In this document: positions 1 to 7,853 of the stretch, piece by piece
How positions within the stretch are numbered: position 1 is the stretch's first letter
How the letters are laid out: every line of letters begins with the position of its first letter
Source of the DNA: CAYRFQ01 sp964423615
GTDB lineage: Bacteria > Planctomycetota > Planctomycetia > Gemmatales > Gemmataceae
Reading direction: 5' to 3'
Assembly: GCA_964423615.1 (NCBI GenBank)
Contig: CAYRFQ010000104.1
Location: forward strand, 1 to 27,935
Length of the DNA stretch: 27,935 bases
The notes under the pieces: model-generated
What the model was told of the DNA's origin: nothing
The model's input: only the letters and a program-made list of their open reading frames with translations
The model's database searches: none
Program-made: the position numbers and the translations under genes

Positions 1-371
1 CAGGCGAGCCAAACGCTCCAACGGAGAGCCGCGCCGGAGACTTTCAGTGACATTGTGCGAGCCGCGTGTAACTACGATTTCCTCGCAAATCCAAATTCCA
101 AAATCCAGAGGCACACCCGGTGAAGTTGGGCGACTTGACCGAACGGTCATGATAAGTATGAAACCAGATCGAACGGCCTCGACAGAGTTGGCGAGTAAGA
201 GCCCTGGGAAACTAACGCGTTGTGATGCGAGTTGGAGGCATCGTCCAAGACTTCGCCGTCTGGCTTCAATGGGCGAGATTGTGCCGCACTAAGAAGAATT
301 ATCGACGACTGTCGTCCGAAGTCAATTGTTGGATCGAGTAAACTACCGCCGACTACTTTCGAGATAACCTC
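1..371. other. Window edge and region upstream of surE; no supported gene
   Basis: The first plus frame is open from base 1 to a TGA at 121-123 (about 40 codons), so it could be the tail of a gene that starts outside the window. A second frame stays open to 292 but its residue composition looks random. Neither matches a family I recognise. I see no strong promoter or hairpin before surE. Confidence 0.3.
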
Positions 372-1070
372 ATGCGTTTTTTGATCACCAATGACGACGG
401 AATCGAAGCACCCGGAATCCAGGCACTCATCGACCTGGCCAGCGAACTTGGAGATGTGAAGGTTGTTGCCCCTTTGAAAGAACACTCCGGGTGCAGCCAC
501 GCAACGACAACACGCCGCCCCGTACGTGTTCACTCTCAGCAGACGAATAGGACTGCGATCGAAGGGACGCCAGTGGACTGCGTTCGACTCGGTTTGCACC
601 ACTTGGCCCCAGAAACCGATTGGGTTCTATCAGGCATCAATTCGGGAGGCAACCTTGGGGCCGACATTCATGTCTCGGGAACAGTCGCTGCGGTTCGGGA
701 GGGCACACTGCGTGGGATTCCAGGGATTGCGTTCTCCCATTATAAAACCAAGGAGTTCGTCATCGACTGGGAACTCGCCAAACGTCGGGTCTTTCCCATC
801 ATCCAGGAACTCCTTGAGCGATCCTGTAAACCCGGCACATTCTGGAACGTCAATCTACCTGCGTTGGCTGTTGCTCCTGTTGACCCAAAACCGATTTACT
901 GTCCGGTCGACCCCAATCCTTTACCAGCGGACTACCAGCTGGAGGGCGAACATTTTCACTACCGGGGAAACTATCACGGCCGGGCGAGAAACAGCGGCTC
1001 GGACGTGGATGTTTGCTTCAGTGGGAACATTGCGGTCTCCCCCGTTCGAGTCCATTGCGATTGTGAGTGA
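372..1070 (+). CDS. surE: 5'/3'-nucleotidase SurE
   Basis: SurE is a metal-dependent cytoplasmic phosphatase that removes phosphate from nucleoside 5'- and 3'-monophosphates and is linked to stationary-phase survival. The protein (232 aa, a little short of the usual 250) opens with the signature NDDGIEAPG. Metal ligands are visible as Asp8 and Asp9, Ser39 in the EHSGCSHATT segment, and Asn90 in the SGINSGGNLG motif. The DxxVSGT-like loop follows at about residue 97. The C-terminal part is less conserved and ends at the usual point, so the gene looks complete. The ATG at 372 lies directly before the conserved first strand (MRFLITNDDG), so no other start is plausible. It stands alone; the next gene begins about 350 bp later. 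Confidence 0.95.
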   Translation: MRFLITNDDGIEAPGIQALIDLASELGDVKVVAPLKEHSGCSHATTTRRPVRVHSQQTNRTAIEGTPVDCVRLGLHHLAPETDWVLSGINSGGNLGADIHVSGTVAAVREGTLRGIPGIAFSHYKTKEFVIDWELAKRRVFPIIQELLERSCKPGTFWNVNLPALAVAPVDPKPIYCPVDPNPLPADYQLEGEHFHYRGNYHGRARNSGSDVDVCFSGNIAVSPVRVHCDCE

Positions 1071-1088
1071 TCTGTTGTTCTTGAATTG

Positions 1089-1110
1089 CTTCTTGGAACG
1101 CGACAAGAAG
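1089..1110 (+). terminator. Hairpin after surE, possible terminator
   Basis: CTTCTTG (1089-1095) pairs with CAAGAAG (1104-1110) around an 8-base loop, and three more pairs including wobbles can extend it. It starts 18 bp after the surE stop. There is no clear T run directly after it, so a terminator role is only an inference from position. The rest of the 1071-1424 gap holds nothing else I can support. Confidence 0.35.
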
Positions 1111-1424
1111 TGAATCGGTGTCGGCTTTTCTCGTAGGACGTGACGAGCGCTGACGCAGCCGAGCGACGGCACACCAAAAGCCTATCCGGTTTGCCATTGT
1201 CGTAAGTTCCTCGTCAAACCTTGCGGCAGAACCAAAACGGACAATCATTGATTTCGCGTTTCGAGTCCCAAGAGCAACATTTTCAGGTTCCTATCGCCAT
1301 GGGCAACACACCCGTCGTCTTCTCGCCTACCTTGGGCGCACTTTCCGTCCACGAATTTGTAGTATCATAGCAAGTCAGACCTTTATCGATCCGCAGGCTA
1401 TCGAAGTGAGAAAGGTTTCCGCCG

Positions 1425-3083
1425 ATGGCATCCCAAGAGGCGTTGCTCCGACAAGCCATACTTGACCGTCCCGACGACAACACGTGTCGCTTGATTTACG
1501 CCGACTGGCTCGAAGAGCAGGGTGACCCTCGAGCCGAGTTTGTCCGTTTGCAATGCGAACTGGAGCCGATTTCCTACGACGACGACCGCCGGACTCTGAT
1601 GGTCCAACGCATCAACGAACTGGAGAATGAGTTCGGCCGGGAATGGAAAGCGGAAGACCTTGGAGAAGAAAATTCCGAGATCAACGCCACGTTCGTTCGG
1701 GGCTTCGTTGGCGAGATCTCCGTCTCGGCACCCACGTTATTGTCGCGAGCCGAGGAAATGCTTGGTCGAGCACCCGTGAGAGTTGTCAAGTTGCGGGAAG
1801 CCAAACACGCGATGGCTGGGTTAGCAACATGTCCTGCACTGGATCGAGTTCACCGACTCGAATTCCTGGGCCGAGGACGGGACGTGCTTGGCGATGAAGG
1901 AATCGGCCATTTGACCAACTCTCCATACTTTCACGGATTACGGGAATTGATCGTTGACTCACAAGACATTGGTTGGAGTGGTATCAAGCAACTGAGTGAA
2001 TCACGTCTCCTTGGTCAACTCGAAGTGCTGGACCTGAGTAACAACCGTGTTTGGGCGAACGAGACCGAGTTTCTCGTTCGCTCGGGACAGCTGGGCAACC
2101 TCAGAACTCTGGTATTGGCCAACAACCCCCATCTTGGCATCATAGGGTTGCAGTGGATTGCCGATTGCCGGGACTTGGCGAACTTGAAGCATTTGGATTT
2201 GACGAATTCGAGTGATCTATCGTCGAGTGGATTTCAGTCATTGGCTCGGTCTGGAAATTTCCCCAAGCTCCAACAGTTAACGTTGAGCCACAACTATGTC
2301 GCTAACGACGGCATCGAAGCGCTCGCCCAAGCTGACTTCCCGGAGTTAGTCGAACTCGATTTGGAAGAGTGCCGGATCGGTGGATTAGGGTTGCGGTCGT
2401 TGTGTCGAAGTAACTCTTTGCCGAATCTGAGATATCTTTGCCTTGCAAACAATCGATTCGGTCCCGACCAGGTGCGCTATCTCAGAGAGTGGAAAGGACC
2501 GTTTCCCGTTTGGCTCGACTTGAGCCAGAATCCCATCACCGACGACGGGACGAAACTTTTGACCGAATGTTCACACTTCTCAGAACTCCGCGAACTCTAC
2601 CTTAACCACTGCGACCTCGGGCCGTGGGGCGTTCACGCCATCGCCAAGTCGGAAAATATGAGTCGCCTGAGGACGCTTCACCTGAGCGGAAATCATTTTG
2701 ACGATGATGTCCTTCGAGCCTTGGGAGCCTTTCCGCCGATGGCTGGTCTCCGCGACATCGCTCTGGCTAACAGCGAAATCACAGACGAAGGACTAAAGAT
2801 TCTCTGCAATTCCCGTTACGTCCAAGGCGTGAAGGCTCTTGATCTGATGGAGACAAACGTTACCGACGAAGGACTCAAACACTTCGTTGAATCTTCGTTT
2901 GCGAGCAACCTGACAGAGTTGGCCATTTCGGGCGACAATATCACCGCCGACGGTTACGAATCGATCATGCGTTCCGAAAACATGAATGGGTTGCTGTCCC
3001 TCAAAGGCACAGGGACTTACCCCCAAGAAACTGTGAATGAGTGGGTCCGGCAATGTTGTGCGAGAACTGTTCATTGGGAGTGA
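1425..3083 (+). CDS. TIGR02996 domain leucine-rich repeat protein
   Basis: The first 45 residues match the TIGR02996 repeat-companion domain typical of Gemmata-like planctomycetes: a short helix, then the core LIYADWLEEQGDPRAEFVRL. From about residue 120 to 540 the protein is a series of leucine-rich repeats of the ribonuclease-inhibitor type, with units such as LEVLDLSNNRVW, LRTLVLANNPHLG, LKHLDLTNSSDLS, LQQLTLSHNYVAND and LRTLHLSGNHFDDD. No signal peptide or membrane segment is present, so it is probably cytoplasmic and likely a protein-binding scaffold. Its partner is unknown. The start follows GAAAGG at a suitable distance and begins exactly with the TIGR02996 domain. It appears monocistronic. 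The family call is secure, the function is not. Confidence 0.9.
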   Translation: MASQEALLRQAILDRPDDNTCRLIYADWLEEQGDPRAEFVRLQCELEPISYDDDRRTLMVQRINELENEFGREWKAEDLGEENSEINATFVRGFVGEISVSAPTLLSRAEEMLGRAPVRVVKLREAKHAMAGLATCPALDRVHRLEFLGRGRDVLGDEGIGHLTNSPYFHGLRELIVDSQDIGWSGIKQLSESRLLGQLEVLDLSNNRVWANETEFLVRSGQLGNLRTLVLANNPHLGIIGLQWIADCRDLANLKHLDLTNSSDLSSSGFQSLARSGNFPKLQQLTLSHNYVANDGIEALAQADFPELVELDLEECRIGGLGLRSLCRSNSLPNLRYLCLANNRFGPDQVRYLREWKGPFPVWLDLSQNPITDDGTKLLTECSHFSELRELYLNHCDLGPWGVHAIAKSENMSRLRTLHLSGNHFDDDVLRALGAFPPMAGLRDIALANSEITDEGLKILCNSRYVQGVKALDLMETNVTDEGLKHFVESSFASNLTELAISGDNITADGYESIMRSENMNGLLSLKGTGTYPQETVNEWVRQCCARTVHWE

Positions 3084-3205
3084 CGAATCAGCTCACTTTG
3101 CTCCAACACTAATCTTTCGGTTGAGGGAGTCATCATAGGGCAAACCCTTGGAGCACCATCTTCGTCGAGTTAATAGATTGACGTGTTCTCATTGGAGGTG
3201 ACCCA

Positions 3206-3790
3206 ATGCGTAGTTGCATTCTGTGTGTGACGCTGGCACTGAGCCAAGCAACCGTTTTTGCCAATGACCAATGCGATCCACTTCGATGCCTGGTCAAGCA
3301 GTCGAATGTCGTCGTGACCGGGAAAATCCAATCGGTACCTGTCGGCGTAATAACGGAATCTGGTGTCGTGAATTACTGTGTTGATTTGTCGGTTTCCAAG
3401 GTGTTCTATCGACGAGCGTTGAGTAAGGCCCAAGCTCCCCATGCACGCGATTTCCGGCGTATCAAACGCGGAAAAACAATTGCGGTCAACATCATCCGCT
3501 TTGAGGTGAACAACAACGAACGACCTGCTTTCCTCAAGAAAGTGAGCGATTGTCTGCTCTTTCTCAAAATCTCGCCTCGAAGTCGACCCATATGGGAAAC
3601 AGTCGATCCGTGGTTTGGCATTCAACGCCGGAACTTGCTCATGGAATCGGCAACGAAGAAATCCGAATTACTTCGTCGGCGATATCCACCAACTCCGCCG
3701 AGAGACCAGTCCCTTTATTCCCGAGCAGAAACAAAATCGGCTTCGTCAGATCTATCTCCCAGTAAGTTCGGTCCGCTTCCGGACGGGTGA
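3206..3790 (+). CDS. Small secreted protein with a C-terminus overwritten by a foreign fragment
   Basis: I do not recognise the family. The protein has an N-terminal signal peptide (about residues 1-19, ending VFA), then a Cys pair (CDPLRC) and beta-rich segments (NVVVTGKIQSVPVGV). A later core with DCLLFLKISPR and DPWFGIQRR ends near residue 151. A near-consensus ribosome binding site GGAGGTGA at 3194-3201 fixes the ATG. From base 3660 to the stop the DNA is an inverted copy of part of the rRNA methyltransferase gene at 10548-10830. The last 43 residues (152-194, rich in Arg, Pro and Ser) are therefore antisense-derived, not native sequence. The original stop was probably lost near 3660. The gene may still be expressed as a chimera or may be a 3'-truncated pseudogene; the signal peptide and core look intact. 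Confidence 0.75.
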   Translation: MRSCILCVTLALSQATVFANDQCDPLRCLVKQSNVVVTGKIQSVPVGVITESGVVNYCVDLSVSKVFYRRALSKAQAPHARDFRRIKRGKTIAVNIIRFEVNNNERPAFLKKVSDCLLFLKISPRSRPIWETVDPWFGIQRRNLLMESATKKSELLRRRYPPTPPRDQSLYSRAETKSASSDLSPSKFGPLPDG

Positions 3791-3942
3791 CGATCGTTTG
3801 TACTCCGGATTGCTGACACGCACGAACCTTCTTGGCAAGGTCTTCGCTGACGGCCATGGGCAACGTAAACCACTGGCCGGCAGAAGCTCGCAACACCTTG
3901 GGATGATCCAAATCGACGCTGTTCGGACTGAGCCAAAGGCCA
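3660..3942 (-). pseudogene. Inverted partial copy of the SpoU-type methyltransferase gene
   Basis: On the minus strand this segment reads as the middle of the methyltransferase encoded at 10135-10926, from about the GLWLSP motif through to EVIRI. It aligns without gaps to 10548-10830. By eye there are 12 differences in 283 bases, 11 of them transitions; 8 change an amino acid and 4 are silent, as expected for an unselected copy. The SAM-site motif NEGAGLS has become NKGTGLS, and both the N-terminal third and the last conserved motif (ESLNVAIT) are missing, so it cannot encode an enzyme. It lies antisense to the 3' end of the secreted-protein gene. Confidence 0.93.
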
Positions 3943-4026
3943 AGGGCACCACACCCTGGTCACAATGGCCAGGGACTTGGGCGGCTTGCACCAAAGCCAT
4001 CAACGACCGTTTCACGAGCCGCCCAG
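3931..4026 (+). repeat. Diverged interspersed repeat, copy A
   Basis: This stretch aligns to 26501-26597 in the same orientation with about 70% identity over 96-97 bases and a single one-base gap. The second half, from CCAAAG to CCCAG, is clearly better conserved. It lies between the methyltransferase fragment and the stop codon of the minus-strand zinc-ribbon gene. Its first 12 bases coincide with the end of the methyltransferase fragment, so the two units share a junction word (AGCCAAAGGCCA). Whether it was once coding is not clear: minus-strand reading frames contain the similar strings ETVVDGF here and GTVVDGL in the other copy. Confidence 0.7.
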
Positions 4027-4029
4027 GTC

Positions 4030-4992
4030 TTAGTAATATTCCTCCCGGGGTGGCCGCCGCTTCGGGACAGAAATGCAACTCAACCCCACGAGAAGGAGCA
4101 GAATGAGCAACAACTGGAGCAAGGAAACATAGCCCCAAGCGGCATAACCAACCATCCTCCCCATTTCCGGAGACATGTTCCGGAACAGCGGTTTGTCGGA
4201 ATTCAACATTGCATAGTAGGCCAGGCTCGAGACCGTCATGACCAACAGTAAAAACAATATCAGCCAGGCTATGCTACCACCCGAGAGAAAAGAGTTTCCG
4301 AAAGTCCTCCCGATACCCCGTAAAAACATCGAAAGGAACACCACCCCAAGAACCAACAAGAGCCAACAGATCGAGACTACCGCCACCCCCAGGACCTGGG
4401 CTTCCACTTGACCAACGCGAGCCCGACCTCGAGACGTCAATTGTACGAGCAAGAAGAAGGACCCTGGGATCAGAACCGCCGCGTAACCGCAAAGGACCGA
4501 GCTGATTGCCGGACCCTTGACTCGGTATCCCTTGGGTGCGGTCGCTCCAAGAATGAGTCCGGTGTATCCCAGCATCGCTATGGCCAACAACGTGTAACTT
4601 GCCAGTACGAACAGCTGGTCTGGAGACAGGAATTCGTTCCTCCCTGGCCCGAAGCGATTGGGACCTCCGCCAAGCCGGGCCGCTCGTGGACCGTCGATGT
4701 CCAGGAAATAGGCGACTAAAGGGAGACTCGAGATTTGGCTGAGTATCAAAAGCATGATGGCGCTGAACAAAAGCAGCAGAACGCCCGTTCGAACGTTCCC
4801 CCAACCTGTCTCCATCGGTTTCTCCCGAGGGGGCAGTTCGGCGGGCCCGGAACTCGCTTCCCGTGGTCGGTCGTAGTCGAGATCCCTGCTTCGGCCACCA
4901 GACAGCGAAGCATTGCAAAACGGACAAGTCCCTCTGCTTAGTTCGGCTTGCGTCAAAGGAACACTGCAACTCGGACAAGCATTGCCGGCCAT
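4030..4992 (-). CDS. Zinc-ribbon multi-pass membrane protein
   Basis: A 320-aa protein of no family I recognise. It opens with a treble-clef-like zinc ribbon: CPSC at residues 6-9 and CPFC at about 23-26, within the first 30 residues. A hydrophilic linker rich in Arg, Pro and Glu runs to about residue 65. After that come about six transmembrane segments, for example VLLLLFSAIMLLILSQISSL, LFVLASYTLLAIAMLGYTGL, the SFFLLVQL region, VVSICWLLLVLGVVFLSMFL, WLILFLLLVMTVSSLAYY and the LLQLLLILLLLVGL stretch. The tail is short and basic. A GGAG 8 bases before the ATG supports the start. Similar zinc-ribbon plus membrane-bundle proteins are common and uncharacterised in planctomycetes. Its stop codon is four bases from repeat copy A. 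Confidence 0.85.
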   Translation of the reverse strand: MAGNACPSCSVPLTQAELSRGTCPFCNASLSGGRSRDLDYDRPREASSGPAELPPREKPMETGWGNVRTGVLLLLFSAIMLLILSQISSLPLVAYFLDIDGPRAARLGGGPNRFGPGRNEFLSPDQLFVLASYTLLAIAMLGYTGLILGATAPKGYRVKGPAISSVLCGYAAVLIPGSFFLLVQLTSRGRARVGQVEAQVLGVAVVSICWLLLVLGVVFLSMFLRGIGRTFGNSFLSGGSIAWLILFLLLVMTVSSLAYYAMLNSDKPLFRNMSPEMGRMVGYAAWGYVSLLQLLLILLLLVGLSCISVPKRRPPREEYY

Positions 4993-5597
4993 AGGAACAC
5001 TCCAGGAGAAGTCACGATCGAGAAAACGTTCGACAGTTACAGCTTAAAAGAAATGCAAGGCCCGGGAAACAAATGCCCCACAGAATGCTAAGTGGAAAGA
5101 AAGAACTGGCCGAAGTGTAGTGTAAGGAAAGGAAGTCCGCATACGGGTAAAGGACGTGAGCTCGGGTGACTTAGCAAAGACCATCGAGGTCTAAGGTCTA
5201 AGCGGGGAAAGTAGCAAGCACACTCCAAACGAGAAATTCATAGGTGCTGATTTTTTCGTAGTTGTGACAAGCGGAAAATGCGATCGAAAGCAAAGGCACA
5301 CCACGAAGTTTTCTGGTGCGCCATCGTCGCTGCGGTAGTCGGATAAACAAGTGGCGTGTGTTGGATTTTAGCCCTGAACAGGCGCTCGATCCTCGCCGTG
5401 TGTCTCAATCCACGGAACTCAAAGAACCAGCACAAAAGCAACAATTGTTTATCCGACCGCCCGCGTGATTCGACTCACCACAAAACCGACACCTGTCCAT
5501 TTCGCTTTCCCCAAGCGCCGTTGCCACGCCATCAAAAGAAGTGAACGGCACACAGAGTGTGTCGACTAACTGCGGTTCATTGTCCGCGCTGTCCTCA
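4993..5597. other. Intergenic region upstream of the zinc-ribbon gene
   Basis: About 600 bp without a supported gene. It holds the 5' region of the zinc-ribbon gene, a direct repeat of GGTCTAA near 5188-5201, and a 13-bp inverted repeat (5338-5350 and 5445-5457). Short open frames on both strands here lack ribosome binding sites and show no protein-like composition. Confidence 0.4.
5338..5457. repeat. 13-bp inverted repeat with 94-bp spacer
   Basis: GTCGGATAAACAA at 5338-5350 is the exact reverse complement of TTGTTTATCCGAC at 5445-5457. Identity is lost quickly on both sides. It could mark the ends of a small defective element or a pair of binding sites. No direct target duplication is obvious. 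Confidence 0.4.
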
Positions 5598-6170
5598 TTA
5601 GTTATTCGGTCGCGGGAGAAAGAAGAACCCTCGTGTTTGTTTCTTGGTTGCTGGAGGAGTAGAGGACTGGGTCTCGGGGAATTGCCAGGCGTCCGGCACG
5701 TTGGAGTTCACTTGGTTCGTTCCTGGTTGAGGACTCGGAGCTGGCGCTCGAAACTGCGGAGCCCTCTGATTTTGTGGCACCTGGGGAATGGGTGGAAGCG
5801 CGGGAACGGTCGAAGAGGTGCGTTGTGTACCCGAACCGAACAACTCTTTCTCGACATCGGGTGGGACGATCCAGAATCCGTCGGCTTGCGGCGTTTGGCC
5901 CTGTTGGGGTGCTGGCTTCTGTTGTGAATCCGTATTGGCGTTCGTTTGTGTGCCAGCGACTTGGGTGCCCTTGTTTTCTTCCCCTGCCTTTTGCAGTTTT
6001 TCTTTGGCTTTTTTGATGTCGTGGGCAATTTTCTCAGTGTTCACATCGATCGTAACAGTATGACCCCCGCCGCCGTTTGGCCGGCTCGTCAATCGATACC
6101 AATCCAAATACCACCCGAGAGCAGCAAATACCACAACGATCGCAGCCGCCAATGCAAGAAAGTTTTTCAT
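5598..6170 (-). CDS. Membrane-anchored Pro/Gln-rich protein
   Basis: Unknown family, 190 aa. Residues 4-22 form one hydrophobic helix (FLALAAAIVVVFAALGWYL), most likely an uncleaved anchor. It is followed by a Gly-rich turn and a predicted short coiled coil of Lys and Glu (residues about 45-65, EKIAHDIKKAKEKLQKAGEE). From residue 68 to the end it is low complexity: Gln, Thr, Asn, then Pro-rich (VPALPPIPQVPQNQ), ending in a basic and aromatic patch (RGFFFLPRP). AGGAG 8 bases before the ATG supports the start. The layout suggests a periplasm-facing or cell-envelope tether. It is probably transcribed alone. Confidence 0.75.
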   Translation of the reverse strand: MKNFLALAAAIVVVFAALGWYLDWYRLTSRPNGGGGHTVTIDVNTEKIAHDIKKAKEKLQKAGEENKGTQVAGTQTNANTDSQQKPAPQQGQTPQADGFWIVPPDVEKELFGSGTQRTSSTVPALPPIPQVPQNQRAPQFRAPAPSPQPGTNQVNSNVPDAWQFPETQSSTPPATKKQTRGFFFLPRPNN

Positions 6171-6185
6171 CCTTGTCTCTCCTGT

Positions 6186-6607
6186 TTATGTTCCAAAATC
6201 GAAGTGCCTAATCCGAGAAAAATGTCGATCGCTCAGAGTCTTGGGGCCTTTGGTTGGCCATCGTTGGAACGCACCAACTTGGCAAATTCGCTCTCGGGGT
6301 CGCCCGAAATTCGGCCAAATCACAAACACTAACCAAAACATTCCGTGCAATCGGCAAATCCCAGCGCCGCCAAGGAATCGAAGATAGGGAATAACGAAAG
6401 GGGAAACACAGATCCAGATCAAGTGTCCGGTGCCGCACGCCTCTACATACGGAAAAAAGTAGCAGCCAAGCTCCGTCGTGCCTGCTTATTGTTCCGAACA
6501 AAACGAATTCCACAATAATAGAAGAGCACCCCCAAAACCGCACCGGAGAAGTTTTGCAGTTGCTTCGAAACCAGATCCTCGTTATACACCCGCCCCTCAC
6601 TGCTCAT
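6186..6607 (-). pseudogene. Possible decayed small membrane gene
   Basis: An ATG at 6605-6607 opens a 54-codon frame ending at a TAG at 6443-6445, with a hydrophobic stretch SGAVLGVLFYYCGIRF. A different minus frame then continues without stop to 6186 and encodes membrane-like strings (IWICVSPFVIPYLRFLGG, GMFWLVFVIW). Two overlapping hydrophobic frames would fit one gene broken by a frameshift, or simply one short real gene. No ribosome binding site is convincing. I see nothing else in the 6171-6782 gap. Confidence 0.25.
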
Positions 6608-6782
6608 AAACCAAGCGAACCGAGACAGCCTTAGTTCCTTAGGCGATGTAGCCGGACTACAAACGCAATGTTCCGCATTGCCTTTGCCATCCGACTCTCT
6701 GCTGCATGCCGTAACTTCGTTTGTCTCTTCGGGGGCTGCGCTTGGAGCTTAGAGCAATGTCAGTCAACGGGGCGAAACAATT

Positions 6783-7136
6783 ATGCTTGCTAAACAAGTT
6801 CTCAACCCGATCTTTGAGAGCGAGTCCCTCACTCGCGGATTAGCCGATCCGGAGGCTCGCATCTTGATCGAATGGCTCGTTGCGCAAGCGGAACGTTTGG
6901 CCGATTATTACCTATGCCCGAATCTGGCCGAACAAGCGGTGGCCAAACTCTGTCGTCGAATGCGAATTCTCAGTCGATTCGTGTTCCTCTGGCAAAATCC
7001 CCTTTCTCGCGGGGCCGCATGCCAACTGGCAGCCACCGAATGTGTATCTTGGCCTCTGCCGTCTACAGATGTTGATCCGTACGAACTTCTCCTCGATCTG
7101 CTCGACTACGAGACGCCAACCGATTTAGAGATGTAA
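6783..7136 (+). CDS. Small hypothetical protein
   Basis: A 117-aa soluble protein, mostly helical with regular Leu/Ala/Glu patterning (EARILIEWLVAQAERLADYY, EQAVAKLCRRMRILSRFVFL). It has a conserved-looking middle (RGAACQLAATECVSWPLP) and an acidic end (DPYELLLDLLDYE). I have an impression of similar short planctomycete proteins but cannot name a family. The composition is clearly protein-like, unlike the competing frames. Upstream only a weak GGGG is present, so the exact start is uncertain. No neighbour suggests a role. Confidence 0.65.
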   Translation: MLAKQVLNPIFESESLTRGLADPEARILIEWLVAQAERLADYYLCPNLAEQAVAKLCRRMRILSRFVFLWQNPLSRGAACQLAATECVSWPLPSTDVDPYELLLDLLDYETPTDLEM

Positions 7137-7853
7137 ACGCAGCACTTTTTCCAAACGACAAATGGCACCGGACAATTCTCGCGGTAAAGTCGTCGATAGC
7201 CCAAGCCGTGAAGTGTCCTGTGGTTTGCAGCCACGCGACGATGTTTGCCTGTAGCCATGATGCGGCGTGACCCCTGGAAATAAACGCCCACTCCCGACCT
7301 TTCCAGCACCAGACACAGATGTCCCTTCCCACCCGCTAGAAAGCCCGTGTTCCTCACGGGCGTACTCTCCATCGACGTTGCGCAGCTCCGAACCACCAGA
7401 CCCCAACGCCAAACTCGTCCCCCTCACTCCCCACAGCGTGCGGACATCCCGCCGAATATATGACATGACCTTTGACCAAAATCGATTCCCACAGGGAACA
7501 TCCCAGTTGCGACCATAACTTTCCTGTGGAGATGCCGACCAAAGCGTATAAGACAATCGACTCTCTGGTGAAGAACTAAACCACCGGAGACTCAATACGT
7601 CCCACAAGGTCCCAGGAGTTCGATGGAAGCAGGAGGCTGGACTACACTGTTGGTTTACAGCATCGCCCTCGATTCGACGGACTGTATTGGTCTCAGATGC
7701 AAACAAACAAACACGAACCCGCAACTCACCTGCGTGATCCTCCGCTTGCTTTCCAGACAAGACGGACTAAACTGTAACTACCAATTTTTTCCACTCCGAC
7801 GAGGTCAAGCTCCAGTGTTCGAAACACATACACCTGGTCGCTGCTCGGGGCCC
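7137..7853. other. Long leader region upstream of the DUF1501 gene
   Basis: About 700 bp without a supported gene. It contains the hairpin at 7343-7361. The 211-codon antisense frame 7125-7760 looks like chance: it has no initiation signal and a residue composition rich in Arg, Ser and Gly without segments. The plus frame in front of the DUF1501 ATG is open back to 7623 but is not protein-like. Confidence 0.4.
7343..7361. repeat. REP-like hairpin
   Basis: GCCCGTG and CACGGGC form a perfect 7-bp stem around the loop TTCCT, preceded by CGCTAGAAA. It sits in the middle of a long intergenic region. A compact GC-rich palindrome of this kind is typical of repetitive extragenic elements. I see only this copy in the window, so the repeat character is inferred. 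Confidence 0.35.

Noticed and set aside
147..602. A 151-codon minus frame opposite surE
   Set aside because: Two thirds of it are antisense to conserved surE codons and it shows no domain.
3099..3155. TGCTCCAA / TTGGAGCA inverted repeat after the LRR gene
   Set aside because: The arms are 41 bases apart with no T run, too weak for a terminator call.
3639..3911. A 90-codon minus frame that looks like an rRNA methyltransferase
   Set aside because: It is the truncated copy of the gene at 10135-10926 and lacks the N-terminal domain and last motif, so I list it as a pseudogene, not a coding gene.
5080..5220. Purine-rich stretch with AGGAAAGGAAGTCCGC resembling an RNase P core
   Set aside because: The conserved P4 pairing partner and other RNase P motifs could not be found; likely leader sequence of the zinc-ribbon gene.
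7125..7760. A 211-codon minus frame upstream of the DUF1501 gene
   Set aside because: It starts and ends without signals, overlaps the REP-like hairpin and has a random-looking Arg/Ser/Gly composition.
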